A stretch of DNA of 29,122 nt from Fragilaria crotonensis (taxonomy: Eukaryota > Bacillariophyta > Fragilariophyceae > Fragilariales > Fragilariaceae): the NCBI GenBank assembly GCA_022925895.1, contig JAKSYS010000736.1, forward strand, positions 1 through 29,122, read 5' to 3'. The number at the start of each line of letters is the position of its first letter. Position 1 is the first letter of the stretch. Shown in pieces: positions 1 to 8,199 of this stretch. Both the position numbers and the translations under genes were made by a program. Under the pieces are notes generated by a model, which was not told the origin of the DNA, searched no databases, and saw nothing but the letters and a program-made list of their open reading frames with translations.

Positions 1-119
1 CAAATCTGCAAAATCCGCACTACTATATCACAATGGGACCAACAACCTGATTACTACATTGTCCCAGCCACCTGGATGAAATCTTTGTTATGATGGTTAC
101 AATGTGCTGGGCAGAAACA

Positions 120-452
120 GAATGATTCATTTCGTGGCATCAACTTGCATGCATGTATGATTCATTCAGCACCATTCAGATGCTTGAATGATTCATTCAA
201 GACCATTCAGCCAGTTGCTTGAATGATTCATTCAGGCTTTTCAAAAAATGTACTTTTGCTCTACAAGCAACTCATTGTTAGAATACATGCATGCTGAACT
301 ACTTCTTCAGTACAAGCTAGACAAGAGGCAACACATCATGTTATGTTGAAGAATTGGTCAGTGGCATTCAATTACTTGAATGATTCATTCAGGACCATGC
401 AAATGCTTGAATGATTCATTCAGGACCATTCAGTTGCTGAATGATTCATTCA
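120..452. repeat. Two clusters of a ~30-bp repeat with core GAATGATTCATTCA
   Basis: The core occurs at 120-133 (degenerate), 157-168, 186-199, 221-234, 378-391, 409-422 and 439-452. Copies within a cluster are spaced about 29-35 bp apart. Most copies share the tail CAGGACCATTCAG and a TTGC spacer. Each core contains TGATTCA, a 7-bp palindrome related to the AP-1/GCN4 site TGA(C/G)TCA. The 143-bp gap between clusters holds unrelated sequence. The array may be a degenerate minisatellite or a bZIP-binding cluster; the sequence alone does not decide. Confidence 0.75.
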
Positions 453-819
453 TTGGCATTTTTGGAAACTTATTTTCCCTGATGATGTTAAGGTAACTGT
501 ACGAACGGAGCAATCCGAATGTTAAAGATTGTACTGGTTCCTCAAGCACTTATCTACCGGTAATACGTACAACTCCAGTAGAGGGGAGAGGGGAGTAGAG
601 CGAAAATTCCTGAACCTCCAGTCATCAACCGGCGTGGGTTGCTGGTTGGTCGTTGGTTGTTTTGACGAACCGTGTCGTTATTTACAGTTACGTTCACTTA
701 TTTGTCCATCGGCGGCAGGTTAGAGGCATCAGAGGTCGCGATCAGGAAAAAGCTAAAAATCCGTTTTATTTTCCGGGTTTTCTTCTGATTATGTTCCATG
801 GCACCATGGCATAGAACCT

Positions 820-906
820 GGTACTGCAGTACCATACTGATCACGGTTCATCCTCCGTGCCAACAGTACATCGGTACATCGTATTCGTACTGTAGTACTA
901 CAGTAC
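820..906. repeat. Perfect palindromes of the GTACTG/CAGTAC family
   Basis: GGTACTGCAGTACC (820-833) is a perfect 14-bp palindrome, and GTACTGTAGTACTACAGTAC (887-906) is a perfect 20-bp palindrome. Related GTACT-GTAGTAC words recur in two other intergenic gaps, at about 4800-4866 and 13424-13440, and I saw none inside the host genes. They may be short cruciform-forming promoter elements or remnants of a small palindromic repeat family. Confidence 0.7.
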
Positions 907-1000
907 CAGTGCAACACGCTTCGTGTTAAAATTTTCAATGCGTCACTCTACTACCGGTCGTAGTTCAAAGTTCCTAGCCGTAGCGAAGGGTTCTCTCATC

Positions 1001-1050
1001 AGTCATGAGTCATGTCATGAGTCATGTCATGAGTCATGTCATGAGTCATG
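1001..1050. promoter_or_regulatory. Four TGAGTCA (AP-1/GCN4-type) sites at exact 12-bp spacing
   Basis: TGAGTCA begins at 1006, 1018, 1030 and 1042, so the period is exactly 12 bp. The array sits 146-190 bp upstream of the ATG at 1196. TGAGTCA is the canonical bZIP (GCN4/AP-1) site, and diatoms have expanded bZIP families including aureochromes. A promoter-proximal bZIP array is the natural reading. A chance microsatellite that happens to spell the site is the alternative. Confidence 0.55.
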
Positions 1051-1195
1051 AGAAAAACAGTATGCGAAACGGTTCAAAATTCAGACGGGGTTTTGAAAAT
1101 CGAAGGTTCGCATTTTCGTTTCCAATGACGAAGTTCATCCTTCGAAACACTTGACGATCTTGAAACAATCGCTTATAATTTATACTCTCTCAAAC

Positions 1196-2752
1196 ATGTC
1201 AGGACACACGTATCACCGAGGTACACCGCACGAGCCCCTCTCCTTCAAATGGCGATTAACCATCGTCAGTTTGTTGCTCGCAGCCTGTACTGGTGTTGCG
1301 AGTGCCATTCTGCTTTCTCATCATCCAACACAAGATGTTACAGCATGGGAAATCATCTTGGCTGCCGCTGGGGCCATGACTTGTCTCTTTGCATTCGTCT
1401 ATGATGCGGCATTATATGGCATTGCCTTGCAGATGGCTGTCTTCGGGGCTGTCTTTTCCTCGGAACTTAACTCTGCTGCCAATCTTTCGGAGAGTTTGAC
1501 GTTGGCTGCGAGATCCTCGATGCCCATTCTCGTAGTGTCAACGCTATCCATAACAGTTCCTTCCGTATTTGGTGTTCTTGCCACAATCCTCACTCCACTT
1601 TCTTTATCATCCGTTTCTACAATCGCAGTCTTGAACTACGGAGTGTCGTATGCGCACTTGTGGAAATCTGGTGCAGTTACCCTGTTCTCCACCTTGTCTG
1701 GTGGTGTTGGCCTGGTGGTTCTACTCATTCTTTGGGCATGGTATCATTATCGCACACACCGACACATGAATCTCACGAATCGCCGGGAGATGGGCATCGC
1801 CATCACTATTTCAGCTGCATTGATCCTGTCGGTGCAACAACTGCCATCGTCGCGCTCGTCCCTCGACGCAGTTCTGCCGGTACTTCTCGGATCAGCAATT
1901 TGCTCACTCATCTGCATCATCATCGCCGCAACTGCCGATGTCTGGAATGCGGTCGGAACGAATCAGTTTTGGATGCTTACCCTGGACATGAGTGCATTGT
2001 CCGTCTATTCGCTTATTCCAGCCGTCTTGTTGAGTTGGCGCTTGTGGGTGCGATTCGGCACTCAAATTTATGACACACTCCATCAGACCGCACAAATGCT
2101 TCCTGGAGAAACAACAGCGTCCGATGAAACGCGCTCGCTTCTCTTGTTGCTAGCAGTCGCGACCTGCTTTGGGACATTTTATACCAAATCACTCTGCCCA
2201 TTGGGGTGTCACTTATTTGGAAGAGTCTACTGCAGTGGCATGCACTTCACGAAAACGGTGGCCATTTGTATGGACTGGGCCGAAGGGAAGGCCCACTTAG
2301 CGGAATTTCAACGCCTGAAGGTTTCTTGTCACTTTGTCGTCACACTCGATCAGTTGAAAGTTGACGCCGCCCTCCTTCAAGAAGCCGTCACGGCTGGACA
2401 CGTCGTCCTGCCATACACGGGAGAACGCAAAGCTCATGCCGAATACGAACGAATCTGGGGGAAGCCTCCAGAATGGTCGCACGGAGAGTCGTACCCCTCG
2501 GATGTCCTTGCATGCACCAAAAATGGGACCAAGATTGCGCTTTGGTCTAGTTATGTAAGACATTCCGTTCACAACGAGGAACTCGCTGCTGATTTGCATG
2601 CAACCTTGGGCGGGAACGTGATTTGTTTGGAACAGGTACCGAATGTAGTGGATGTCGTCGAAGGAATCACTAAGGCTGGTTATAGCGTCGTTCCGCTCGC
2701 GACTGTAATGAAGGAATACAAAATGGTGCTCTCTGTGGAACAGAATGAGTAA
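1196..2752 (+). CDS. Multi-pass membrane protein with a degenerate NodB (polysaccharide deacetylase-like) C-terminal domain
   Basis: The protein is 518 aa from the first in-frame ATG at 1196; the open frame extends 15 codons upstream only through a TTG. Residues ~20-335 are mostly hydrophobic, with about eight or nine membrane segments. A NodB-like domain follows at ~353-508. KTVAICMDWAEG matches the KTVALTFDDGP strand, FQRLKVSCHFVV the 'aTFFv' strand, and TAGHVVLPYT the 'GHEIGNHT' motif. After these come GKPPEW, IALWSS and KAGYSVVPLATV. The catalytic signature is eroded: the second Asp of the DD pair is Trp, and the H-x3-H metal ligands, the RxPxG arginine and the late His are absent. By family knowledge it should not be a working deacetylase. 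A carbohydrate-binding or scaffold role at a membrane is inference. The substrate is unknown. Confidence 0.7.
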   Translation: MSGHTYHRGTPHEPLSFKWRLTIVSLLLAACTGVASAILLSHHPTQDVTAWEIILAAAGAMTCLFAFVYDAALYGIALQMAVFGAVFSSELNSAANLSESLTLAARSSMPILVVSTLSITVPSVFGVLATILTPLSLSSVSTIAVLNYGVSYAHLWKSGAVTLFSTLSGGVGLVVLLILWAWYHYRTHRHMNLTNRREMGIAITISAALILSVQQLPSSRSSLDAVLPVLLGSAICSLICIIIAATADVWNAVGTNQFWMLTLDMSALSVYSLIPAVLLSWRLWVRFGTQIYDTLHQTAQMLPGETTASDETRSLLLLLAVATCFGTFYTKSLCPLGCHLFGRVYCSGMHFTKTVAICMDWAEGKAHLAEFQRLKVSCHFVVTLDQLKVDAALLQEAVTAGHVVLPYTGERKAHAEYERIWGKPPEWSHGESYPSDVLACTKNGTKIALWSSYVRHSVHNEELAADLHATLGGNVICLEQVPNVVDVVEGITKAGYSVVPLATVMKEYKMVLSVEQNE

Positions 2753-3651
2753 AGCTATAGGCCGTCGTGTTATTTTTTCCTGAGCGTGCATCGGCGCCCT
2801 CTACCGTTGACAATTATGCATAAGTCGTTTCTGCAGGATCCGAAAACGAAAGAACAACCATACTTTCAGAGATTTAACTGATGTCGTGTAGAATAGTCCA
2901 GGGTCTACAATTCCTTTCGAATTATCGCAAACTTAACCAATCCATGGGTTCGCTCATTCGAGGTGCCTGCAGTAGACTTTTCCGTCGTGAGGACCATGGT
3001 TTGGCATTGCAAGAAGTTTGCACGAGCGCACTCTTGAATGGTCCACACTCATTTTCTAGATGGACTGGTACGTGCCGAGTCCGGATCGTCGTCTGAGCGG
3101 GACTTGCTCCTGTCTTGACTCTAATCGATCAGACCAACCATGCTATCGGGATCAGCGGCTTGGTACGTAATTAGCTTGGAACGGCCAATTCGATTCCATA
3201 ATTCCATTTATTTGCTCCAATCGGGGCTAACATCTCTGGTTTCACTTGGAATGTAGTAGCCGTATCGTACCATTGTCGAAATGGATGATTGGAGATTGGA
3301 CACACGAACGACCAATCGGCTTCAATTGTGATTGTGACTGGCCTCTGGGCTGTGGCCTGTGACTCGCTACTCGCTACTGACTCAAGTTGTACTGTACTTC
3401 TGGCTCCATTACTCGGACTGTTGAAGACTACTGTCTACTGTCCCATAGCTACCGTTGTACTCAGTACTATATTCATACACGGGGGGCGGGGGGGCGGGAT
3501 TTGCTGTTGATTGTCGTCATGGACCTCAAGTGGAAGACCTGTTGCTAAAAACGATAGGATTGAAACTTGAAGCAACTCGAAATCACACTAGTGGCGCTTT
3601 CGACCTCACGAAGCACATCCCCGTCGCATCTAAATCGCAAGCTATTGCATC
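2753..3651. other. Intergenic region between the membrane protein and YJU2
   Basis: About 900 bp with only short open frames (2881-3096, 3289-3510, 3455-3709), none with recognisable family sequence or a matching neighbour frame. Visible structure is limited to a G-rich tract at 3481-3498 and ACTCG/CTACT-rich stretches at about 3360-3470. It presumably holds the 3' end of the upstream gene and the promoter of YJU2. Confidence 0.5.
3481..3498 (+). promoter_or_regulatory. Potential G-quadruplex tract
   Basis: Runs of six, seven and three G separated by single C residues (G6-C-G7-C-G3) give enough G-triplets for an intramolecular quadruplex on the plus strand. It lies 153 bp before the YJU2 ATG. 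It could affect promoter opening or the 5' UTR if transcribed. The motif is seen; the role is inference. Confidence 0.4.
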
Positions 3652-4659
3652 ATGGGAGAGCGTAAGGTCATCAGCAAGTATCTTCCCCCAGACTTTGATC
3701 CAAAGCTAGTTCCGCGAACGAAAAAGTCAAAAGATGGTTTGGTTTCTGTCCGTATGATGCTTCCGTTTTCAATACAATGCAACAACTGTTCCACATTCAT
3801 GTATCAGGGTCGAAAGTTTAACTCCAAAAAGGAGAATGTGGCTGGGGAGCATGGAACGTACCTTGGTATTCAACGATTCCGCTTCTACATCAAATGCACA
3901 GCATGTTCCCAACCCGTCAGTTTTCTGACGGATCCGAAAAATGCAGATTACGAAATGGAAAGTGGGGCAACTCGAAACTATGAGCTATCGAAGGATAAAA
4001 AAGAATCTGAAGAGACGGCTACATTAGAACAGGAGGTGGAAGAAAAGGAAGACCCACTCAAGGGACTAGAGAATCGAGTGTTGGCCAGTCAACGAGAGAT
4101 GCTGGATATGGATAATCTCGAAGAAATCAAGGCCATGAACATGCGTCATGTCAAACTATTAAATTCTTCGGGTAGCTCGTTCGACGCAAAGGCAGTCTTA
4201 GAAGCGCGAGCAAGAAACAAAATGCAGCTAGAGCAGTTAAACATTGAAGAAACCAACGACGACACCGGGTTGACGGAAGACGACGAAAATTTGGTCAAGT
4301 CGATTCAGTTTGGTCAAACGATGACAATCAAGCGACTTGACGAAGACGATGAAATCGCCTTGGAACTGAAACGGAAACGACAGGCCATGATGTTTGAGAA
4401 ACAGCGAGAAGAATTCAAGGCGAAGACCAAAACGCCTGCTATGCCACTGATTACAGCCAAGCGGCGGCGAGTCAATCCGATCATAGTGGAAAAGAAAGCA
4501 GATGGACCGCCGGAGGGACTTGGGAGTCTGCTCGGGGTTACGGTTCCGACTCGGATTCAGACTAAAGCAAGTGGCACTATCTTGGCATCGTGGAATGCCC
4601 CTTGCTTCATTGTCGAGAACCTACCTGTTGATGGAAAATTTGCTGCATGCACAAACTAA
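3652..4659 (+). CDS. YJU2: Splicing factor YJU2 / CWC16 (CCDC94 family)
   Basis: This 335-aa protein opens with MGERKVISKYLPPDFDPKLV, which is near-diagnostic of the YJU2/CWC16 family. The family joins the spliceosome with the Prp19-associated complex and promotes the first catalytic step of pre-mRNA splicing in the nucleus. Two zinc-binding pairs are present: C43-x2-C46 (CNNC) and C82-x2-C85 (CTAC). The conserved strands around GRKFNSKKE and RFRFYIKCTACS and the block ending ESGATRNYE are intact. From ~110 onward the chain is charged and coiled-coil-like (EEVEEKEDP, LENRVLASQREM), then basic with likely nuclear-localisation sequence (KRRRVNP). The start ATG at 3652 matches the family N-terminus exactly. 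Length is close to the human protein. No frame break and no intron are needed. Confidence 0.95.
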   Translation: MGERKVISKYLPPDFDPKLVPRTKKSKDGLVSVRMMLPFSIQCNNCSTFMYQGRKFNSKKENVAGEHGTYLGIQRFRFYIKCTACSQPVSFLTDPKNADYEMESGATRNYELSKDKKESEETATLEQEVEEKEDPLKGLENRVLASQREMLDMDNLEEIKAMNMRHVKLLNSSGSSFDAKAVLEARARNKMQLEQLNIEETNDDTGLTEDDENLVKSIQFGQTMTIKRLDEDDEIALELKRKRQAMMFEKQREEFKAKTKTPAMPLITAKRRRVNPIIVEKKADGPPEGLGSLLGVTVPTRIQTKASGTILASWNAPCFIVENLPVDGKFAACTN

Positions 4660-5089
4660 TGCTCGCATGCAGCATTTATGAGGCTTGAGACCATGGCTAG
4701 ATGTTCTTCTTATGTACTCTGAAGTTCAAGTCAATTCAAGGCGGCATCTATGCATGTCGTTACAATAGGGTACGATCTACCATACAGGGGTGATGAGGTA
4801 CCAGCACTGTTGTACCTGGTACTGAAGTACTCTGAGTACTCTGTAGGAGTACTGTAGTACCAATGTACACTGTAATTACTGACATTTAAAAGTACTAGTA
4901 TCAGTAGCTCTACACCGCGTCTGTCGGCAGTCGGCAGATATTCATCATCCAGGATTCAGGATCCAAGCGGACGAAAATTGAAGAAGAGCGACAATGATGA
5001 GAGTGCGGATACCATTGCCATCAGGTTCTTGACTTTCCAATCACTCCTTGTTCTTTCTTGCACACCAGTATTGATTTAATTCAACTCGG
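4660..5089. other. Intergenic region with GTACT palindromic words
   Basis: This 430-bp gap between YJU2 and the amidase has no coding signal. At ~4796-4866 it carries a dense set of GGTACC, GTACT, AGTACT and GTACTGTAGTACC words that can pair with one another. They resemble the palindromes at 820-906 and 13424-13440. It presumably holds the YJU2 3' end and the amidase promoter. Confidence 0.5.
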
Positions 5090-6369
5090 ATGTCGATACC
5101 AACGCTCGTCTACCAACTTCGCGCTGGAACGCTTCGAATCGGTGAATATGTCGACACGCTAGAGGAACGATTTCTCAACATGGAGCCGGTCGTCTATGCC
5201 TTTGTGCCAGAGCCGCGTCGCTGGGAACGAATTCGTAAAGAAGCTGCGGAGCTCGAGATCAAATATCCTGATCCAGCGCAAAGACCCATTCTCTATGGAC
5301 TACCAGTTGGCATCAAGGATATCTTCAGAGTCGATGGTCTGCCGACTCGGGCAGGATCACAGCTCCCTGCCCATGTGCTGGACGGCCCGGAGTCGACGTG
5401 CGTGACACAACTGCGCGAGGCAGGTTGCTTAATATTTGGAAAAACGGCCACCACAGAATTCGCCTATTCCAGTCCCGGCCCGACGCGAAATCCCTGCAAT
5501 CCCTTTCATACCCCAGGTGGGTCGAGCAGTGGTTCCGCCGCAGCCGTCGCGGCAGGGTTGGTACCGTTAGCGCTAGGGACACAAACCATTGGTTCGGTGA
5601 ATCGACCTGCTGCTTATTGCGGAATCGTCGGGTTCAAACCAACGTATAATCGGTTTCCAAGGTCAACGTTATCGAGAACGCACGCTCACATGACACGGTC
5701 GGATTTTTTACACAAGATGTCGTCGGTGCTGAACTGATATTTAAAGTATTGGCCAACTCCTTCGCATTGTCAGACCCCGTACAAGCTTCCAACGTGACTC
5801 TCGGGATTCCAATCGGACCATATTTAGAGCTGGCAGAACCAGAGATGCTTTCACATTTCCATGAGACGTCGAATCTGCTTCAAGCGGCTGGGTTCACAGT
5901 GAAACGAATCAAGGCGATGCCAAATTTCGACGAAATACGCAAGCGCCACGTCACTTTAAATCTTCGTGAATTTGCGGACTATCATTCTCAGTTCAGTACG
6001 TATCATCATTTGTACGCGCCTGCTACCCTCGAACTAGTGAAGATGGGGCGTACTGTATCAAATGAGGAATTAGAAAGGGCTAAACGATGCAAGTTGGAAA
6101 CTCGAAATCATCTGACGGCATTAATGGACGAGCATGGATTAGACGCGTGGATCACACCAGGTGCGACAGGTCCTGCTCCACTCGGCTTTGAGAGCACTGG
6201 CAATCCAATCATGCAGCTGCCGTGGTCGTGCAGTGGTTTGCCGACGTTAAACATGAAAAGTGGAACCCATGATAACGGTTTACCACTATCCCTTCAACTG
6301 GCGGCGCGTTGGAATCATGACGAGATTTTGTTGAATATAGGCAAAATTGTAGAAGCCGCTCTGCGATGA
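5090..6369 (+). CDS. Amidase-signature family hydrolase, split by one frame break
   Basis: The amidase-signature (AS) family hydrolyses amide bonds with a Ser-cisSer-Lys triad. Residues 71-81 (LPVGIKDIFRV) carry catalytic Lys76. TPGGSSSGSAAAVAAG carries the cis-Ser S145, and GTQTIGSVNRPA the nucleophile S169. The 24-residue S145-S169 spacing equals that in GatA and FAAH. The first frame stops at 5737, but the conserved continuation (SHDTVGFFTQD, then an AS C-terminal half to 6369) is open in another frame from ~5660. One extra A in the AA of 'tttccaagg' (5656-5664) would join them. The start ATG at 5090 fits the family. No plastid presequence is seen, so it is probably cytosolic. The exact substrate is unknown. 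It converges on the chlorophyll reductase gene with 48 bp between stops. Confidence 0.85.
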
Positions 6370-6417
6370 CAATTAATCCGATGGGAGCCTCACAATTAAT
6401 CCTAGTGACAATCCACC

Positions 6418-7876
6418 CTAAACACCCTTCAGACTATTGATTTTGGTGCACAGTTCAGCAAACGTCGTATCAGTCGCAATGTAGTGTTGGACAATAACCC
6501 AGGAATACAGCGGCAGATGTTCCTTGGCTCGTTTCGGTCCCCATTGCTGCAGGACGTGTAGGTAGTTGCGGAGAATATGATAATCAATTGAATATCGAGC
6601 GAAGTTCACCCCCTTTGGCCCAACAACTCGCAGTACTGTTGCCATAACTTCTCCCAGGAATGTCGGCATGCCATTTTCCGGCACGGGCTCCGCAATCATT
6701 TTGAGAACAACACTATCCGATGACACCGTGGAGCGAGCAATCATTTCATGAGAGCCCGTTCCTGTGGCAACATCGTACTTTTGAAGTCGATTTTTGGCGA
6801 CGGCAGCCCGCACGATTGTGGCACCGTTGCCGTTGCGAACTGTTACGGTTTGAAAGGCTTCATCCATTCGATCACTCCCGTCCAACGGTGCACCCATGTA
6901 CCCCACCACGACATCCGCGAGACCATTTGTATAGTCAAAACAAGCTAAACACGATGTCGCGATCGACGCTTCGGCGATTGTTCCTGGTAGGACAAAATAT
7001 GGCTTTTTCGTATACGAGTCACCTGTCTTGACGTGCACTCGAAAGTCCTGCATGAACTCGTACCCTTTGATGTCGTCCGATTCTATCTTGACTCCGTTGC
7101 GAACAAACTCTCGAGCGGCATTTGGGGTGGGGCTATTGTCCACGCAATTGGTGCCTAATACATAAACTTTGTCCAAGTTTAAATCACTCTCGACAGCTCG
7201 AAACGCTTGTACGGCACATCCCACTCCACAAAATAGCAGCTTTCGAATCGACGAATCTCCTTTGATCTGGTCCAAAACTTGCAAACTTGGAGCAAGCGAT
7301 GGTTTGACGCCACGCCCTCGCATGACATCTTCTACCGTCTTGGCAACGATGGGGAGAGGACTGCTCCAACCTCCTTCCGCATCTGCAGCAATGCAAACGA
7401 CAGCATCAACAAGTCCCTCTTCCAACATTGTTAGACAAATCGCTGTCACACATCCAGTCCATTGCGCATCTTGAATTCCAATGCCTCGCGCCAAGAACAT
7501 TGGTTCCTGCAGTACACCAAACCGAGCTTCCTCTGCCACCGAGGTTCTGTGCCGGTCAGAATCCCATACCATGGACTCAACAGATCTCGTGCGACCGTGA
7601 ACTTGTTCCTCCATTCGATCCAAACGACTCATACCATCTCCTAAAAAAGGCGCATGCGTCCTGGACACGAGAAACCAGGGTGGTTTCGCACAGTCCACAA
7701 CGAGAGCAGTGTTCCTTGGCAGGGAAGCGCAATGGCCATCCGGAAGGATCAATTGGTTTTGGCATGGAAGACGAGAGCAAATACGTCGAATGCCTATGTT
7801 GTATTTGAATAGGCACATAGGCGAGGACAAACGGGAATGTCGCGAACGTCCACAGGGCCTTGACCATGCAGACCAT
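6418..7876 (-). CDS. F-DVR/HCAR-family flavin-iron-sulfur chlorophyll reductase, plastid-targeted, one frame break
   Basis: This matches the F420-hydrogenase beta-subunit-like family that includes cyanobacterial/algal divinyl-(proto)chlorophyllide 8-vinyl reductase (BciB, Slr1923) and plant 7-hydroxymethyl-chlorophyll a reductase (HCAR). Both use reduced ferredoxin, FAD and 4Fe-4S clusters. Seen are an N-terminal HCSRCGLCE cluster motif (C57, C60, C63) followed by DACAF, then DGMSRLDRMEEQVHGR, QWTGCVTAI, LLFCGVGCAVQAFR, YVLGTNCVDN, CLACFDYTNGLADVVVGYMG and VGPKGVNFARYSIDYH. The N-terminus from ATG 7876 is a hydrophobic signal with VLA-YVP, like the diatom plastid ASAFAP motif. The frame breaks at the six-A run 7643-7648 on the plus strand; five would restore it, giving ~485 aa. 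Diatoms lack chlorophyll b, so the 8-vinyl reductase role is the better guess. Confidence 0.85.
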
Positions 7877-8199
7877 CGTCGATCAAACGTCTCAATTGAC
7901 ACTGAGTGATCAGACAACAGAGTGAACAAACAAATAAATTGCATTCAGGATACGTGTATACATATATACATTGCAACCGATATAGGATAGACGTCGTAGT
8001 TGATGCGTCAGTCATCGTGAGCTACTGCTATATGACTTTTCTACTTCCACGGCTACTGAGTACAGTCGCATTCCTCATTCTTCACTTTCTGGAATGCGGG
8101 ACTCAAAAGATTTTGACTCGAATTCAAAACGAGCAGATCCGTTGATCGAAGTCGGAAATTGATGCCGGAACTACCACCAACGCACAGCACGACGCTACC
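7877..8199. promoter_or_regulatory. Shared divergent promoter region
   Basis: This 323-bp gap separates the start codons of two divergent genes, the plastid reductase (-) and the nuclear protein (+). It contains alternating TATA-rich sequence (~7950-7975, GTATACATATATACA) and a TGATGCGTCAG word at 8001-8011. Its complement contains TGACGCATCA, a CRE/bZIP-like site. Short open frames here are not credible genes. Light-responsive control by a bZIP factor is possible but unproven. Confidence 0.4.

Larger units (their letters stand above)
1..1195. other. Intergenic region with no supported gene
   Basis: This 1.2-kb stretch upstream of the first gene holds no convincing coding sequence. The only open frame of note (529-723) has no family signature. 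It contains two clusters of a ~30-bp direct repeat (120-452), perfect palindromes at 820-833 and 887-906, and a 12-bp-period TGAGTCA array at 1001-1050. All three look regulatory or repeat-derived rather than coding. Confidence 0.6.

Noticed and set aside
120..452. CRISPR-like appearance of the ~30-bp repeats
   Set aside because: The repeats are imperfect with very short, similar spacers, and the window is eukaryotic.
2297..2791. 164-codon minus frame opposite the NodB-like domain
   Set aside because: The plus strand shows ordered family motifs over the same bases, and the minus frame shows none.
5660..5716. Possible short intron (GTCAAC...ACAAG) explaining the amidase frame break
   Set aside because: The putative intron encodes the conserved SHDTVGFFTQD stretch in the other frame, so it is coding and a one-base break is simpler.
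7906..8145. 79-codon plus frame in the divergent promoter
   Set aside because: Its sequence is low-information and it overlaps both promoters. No family features are seen.
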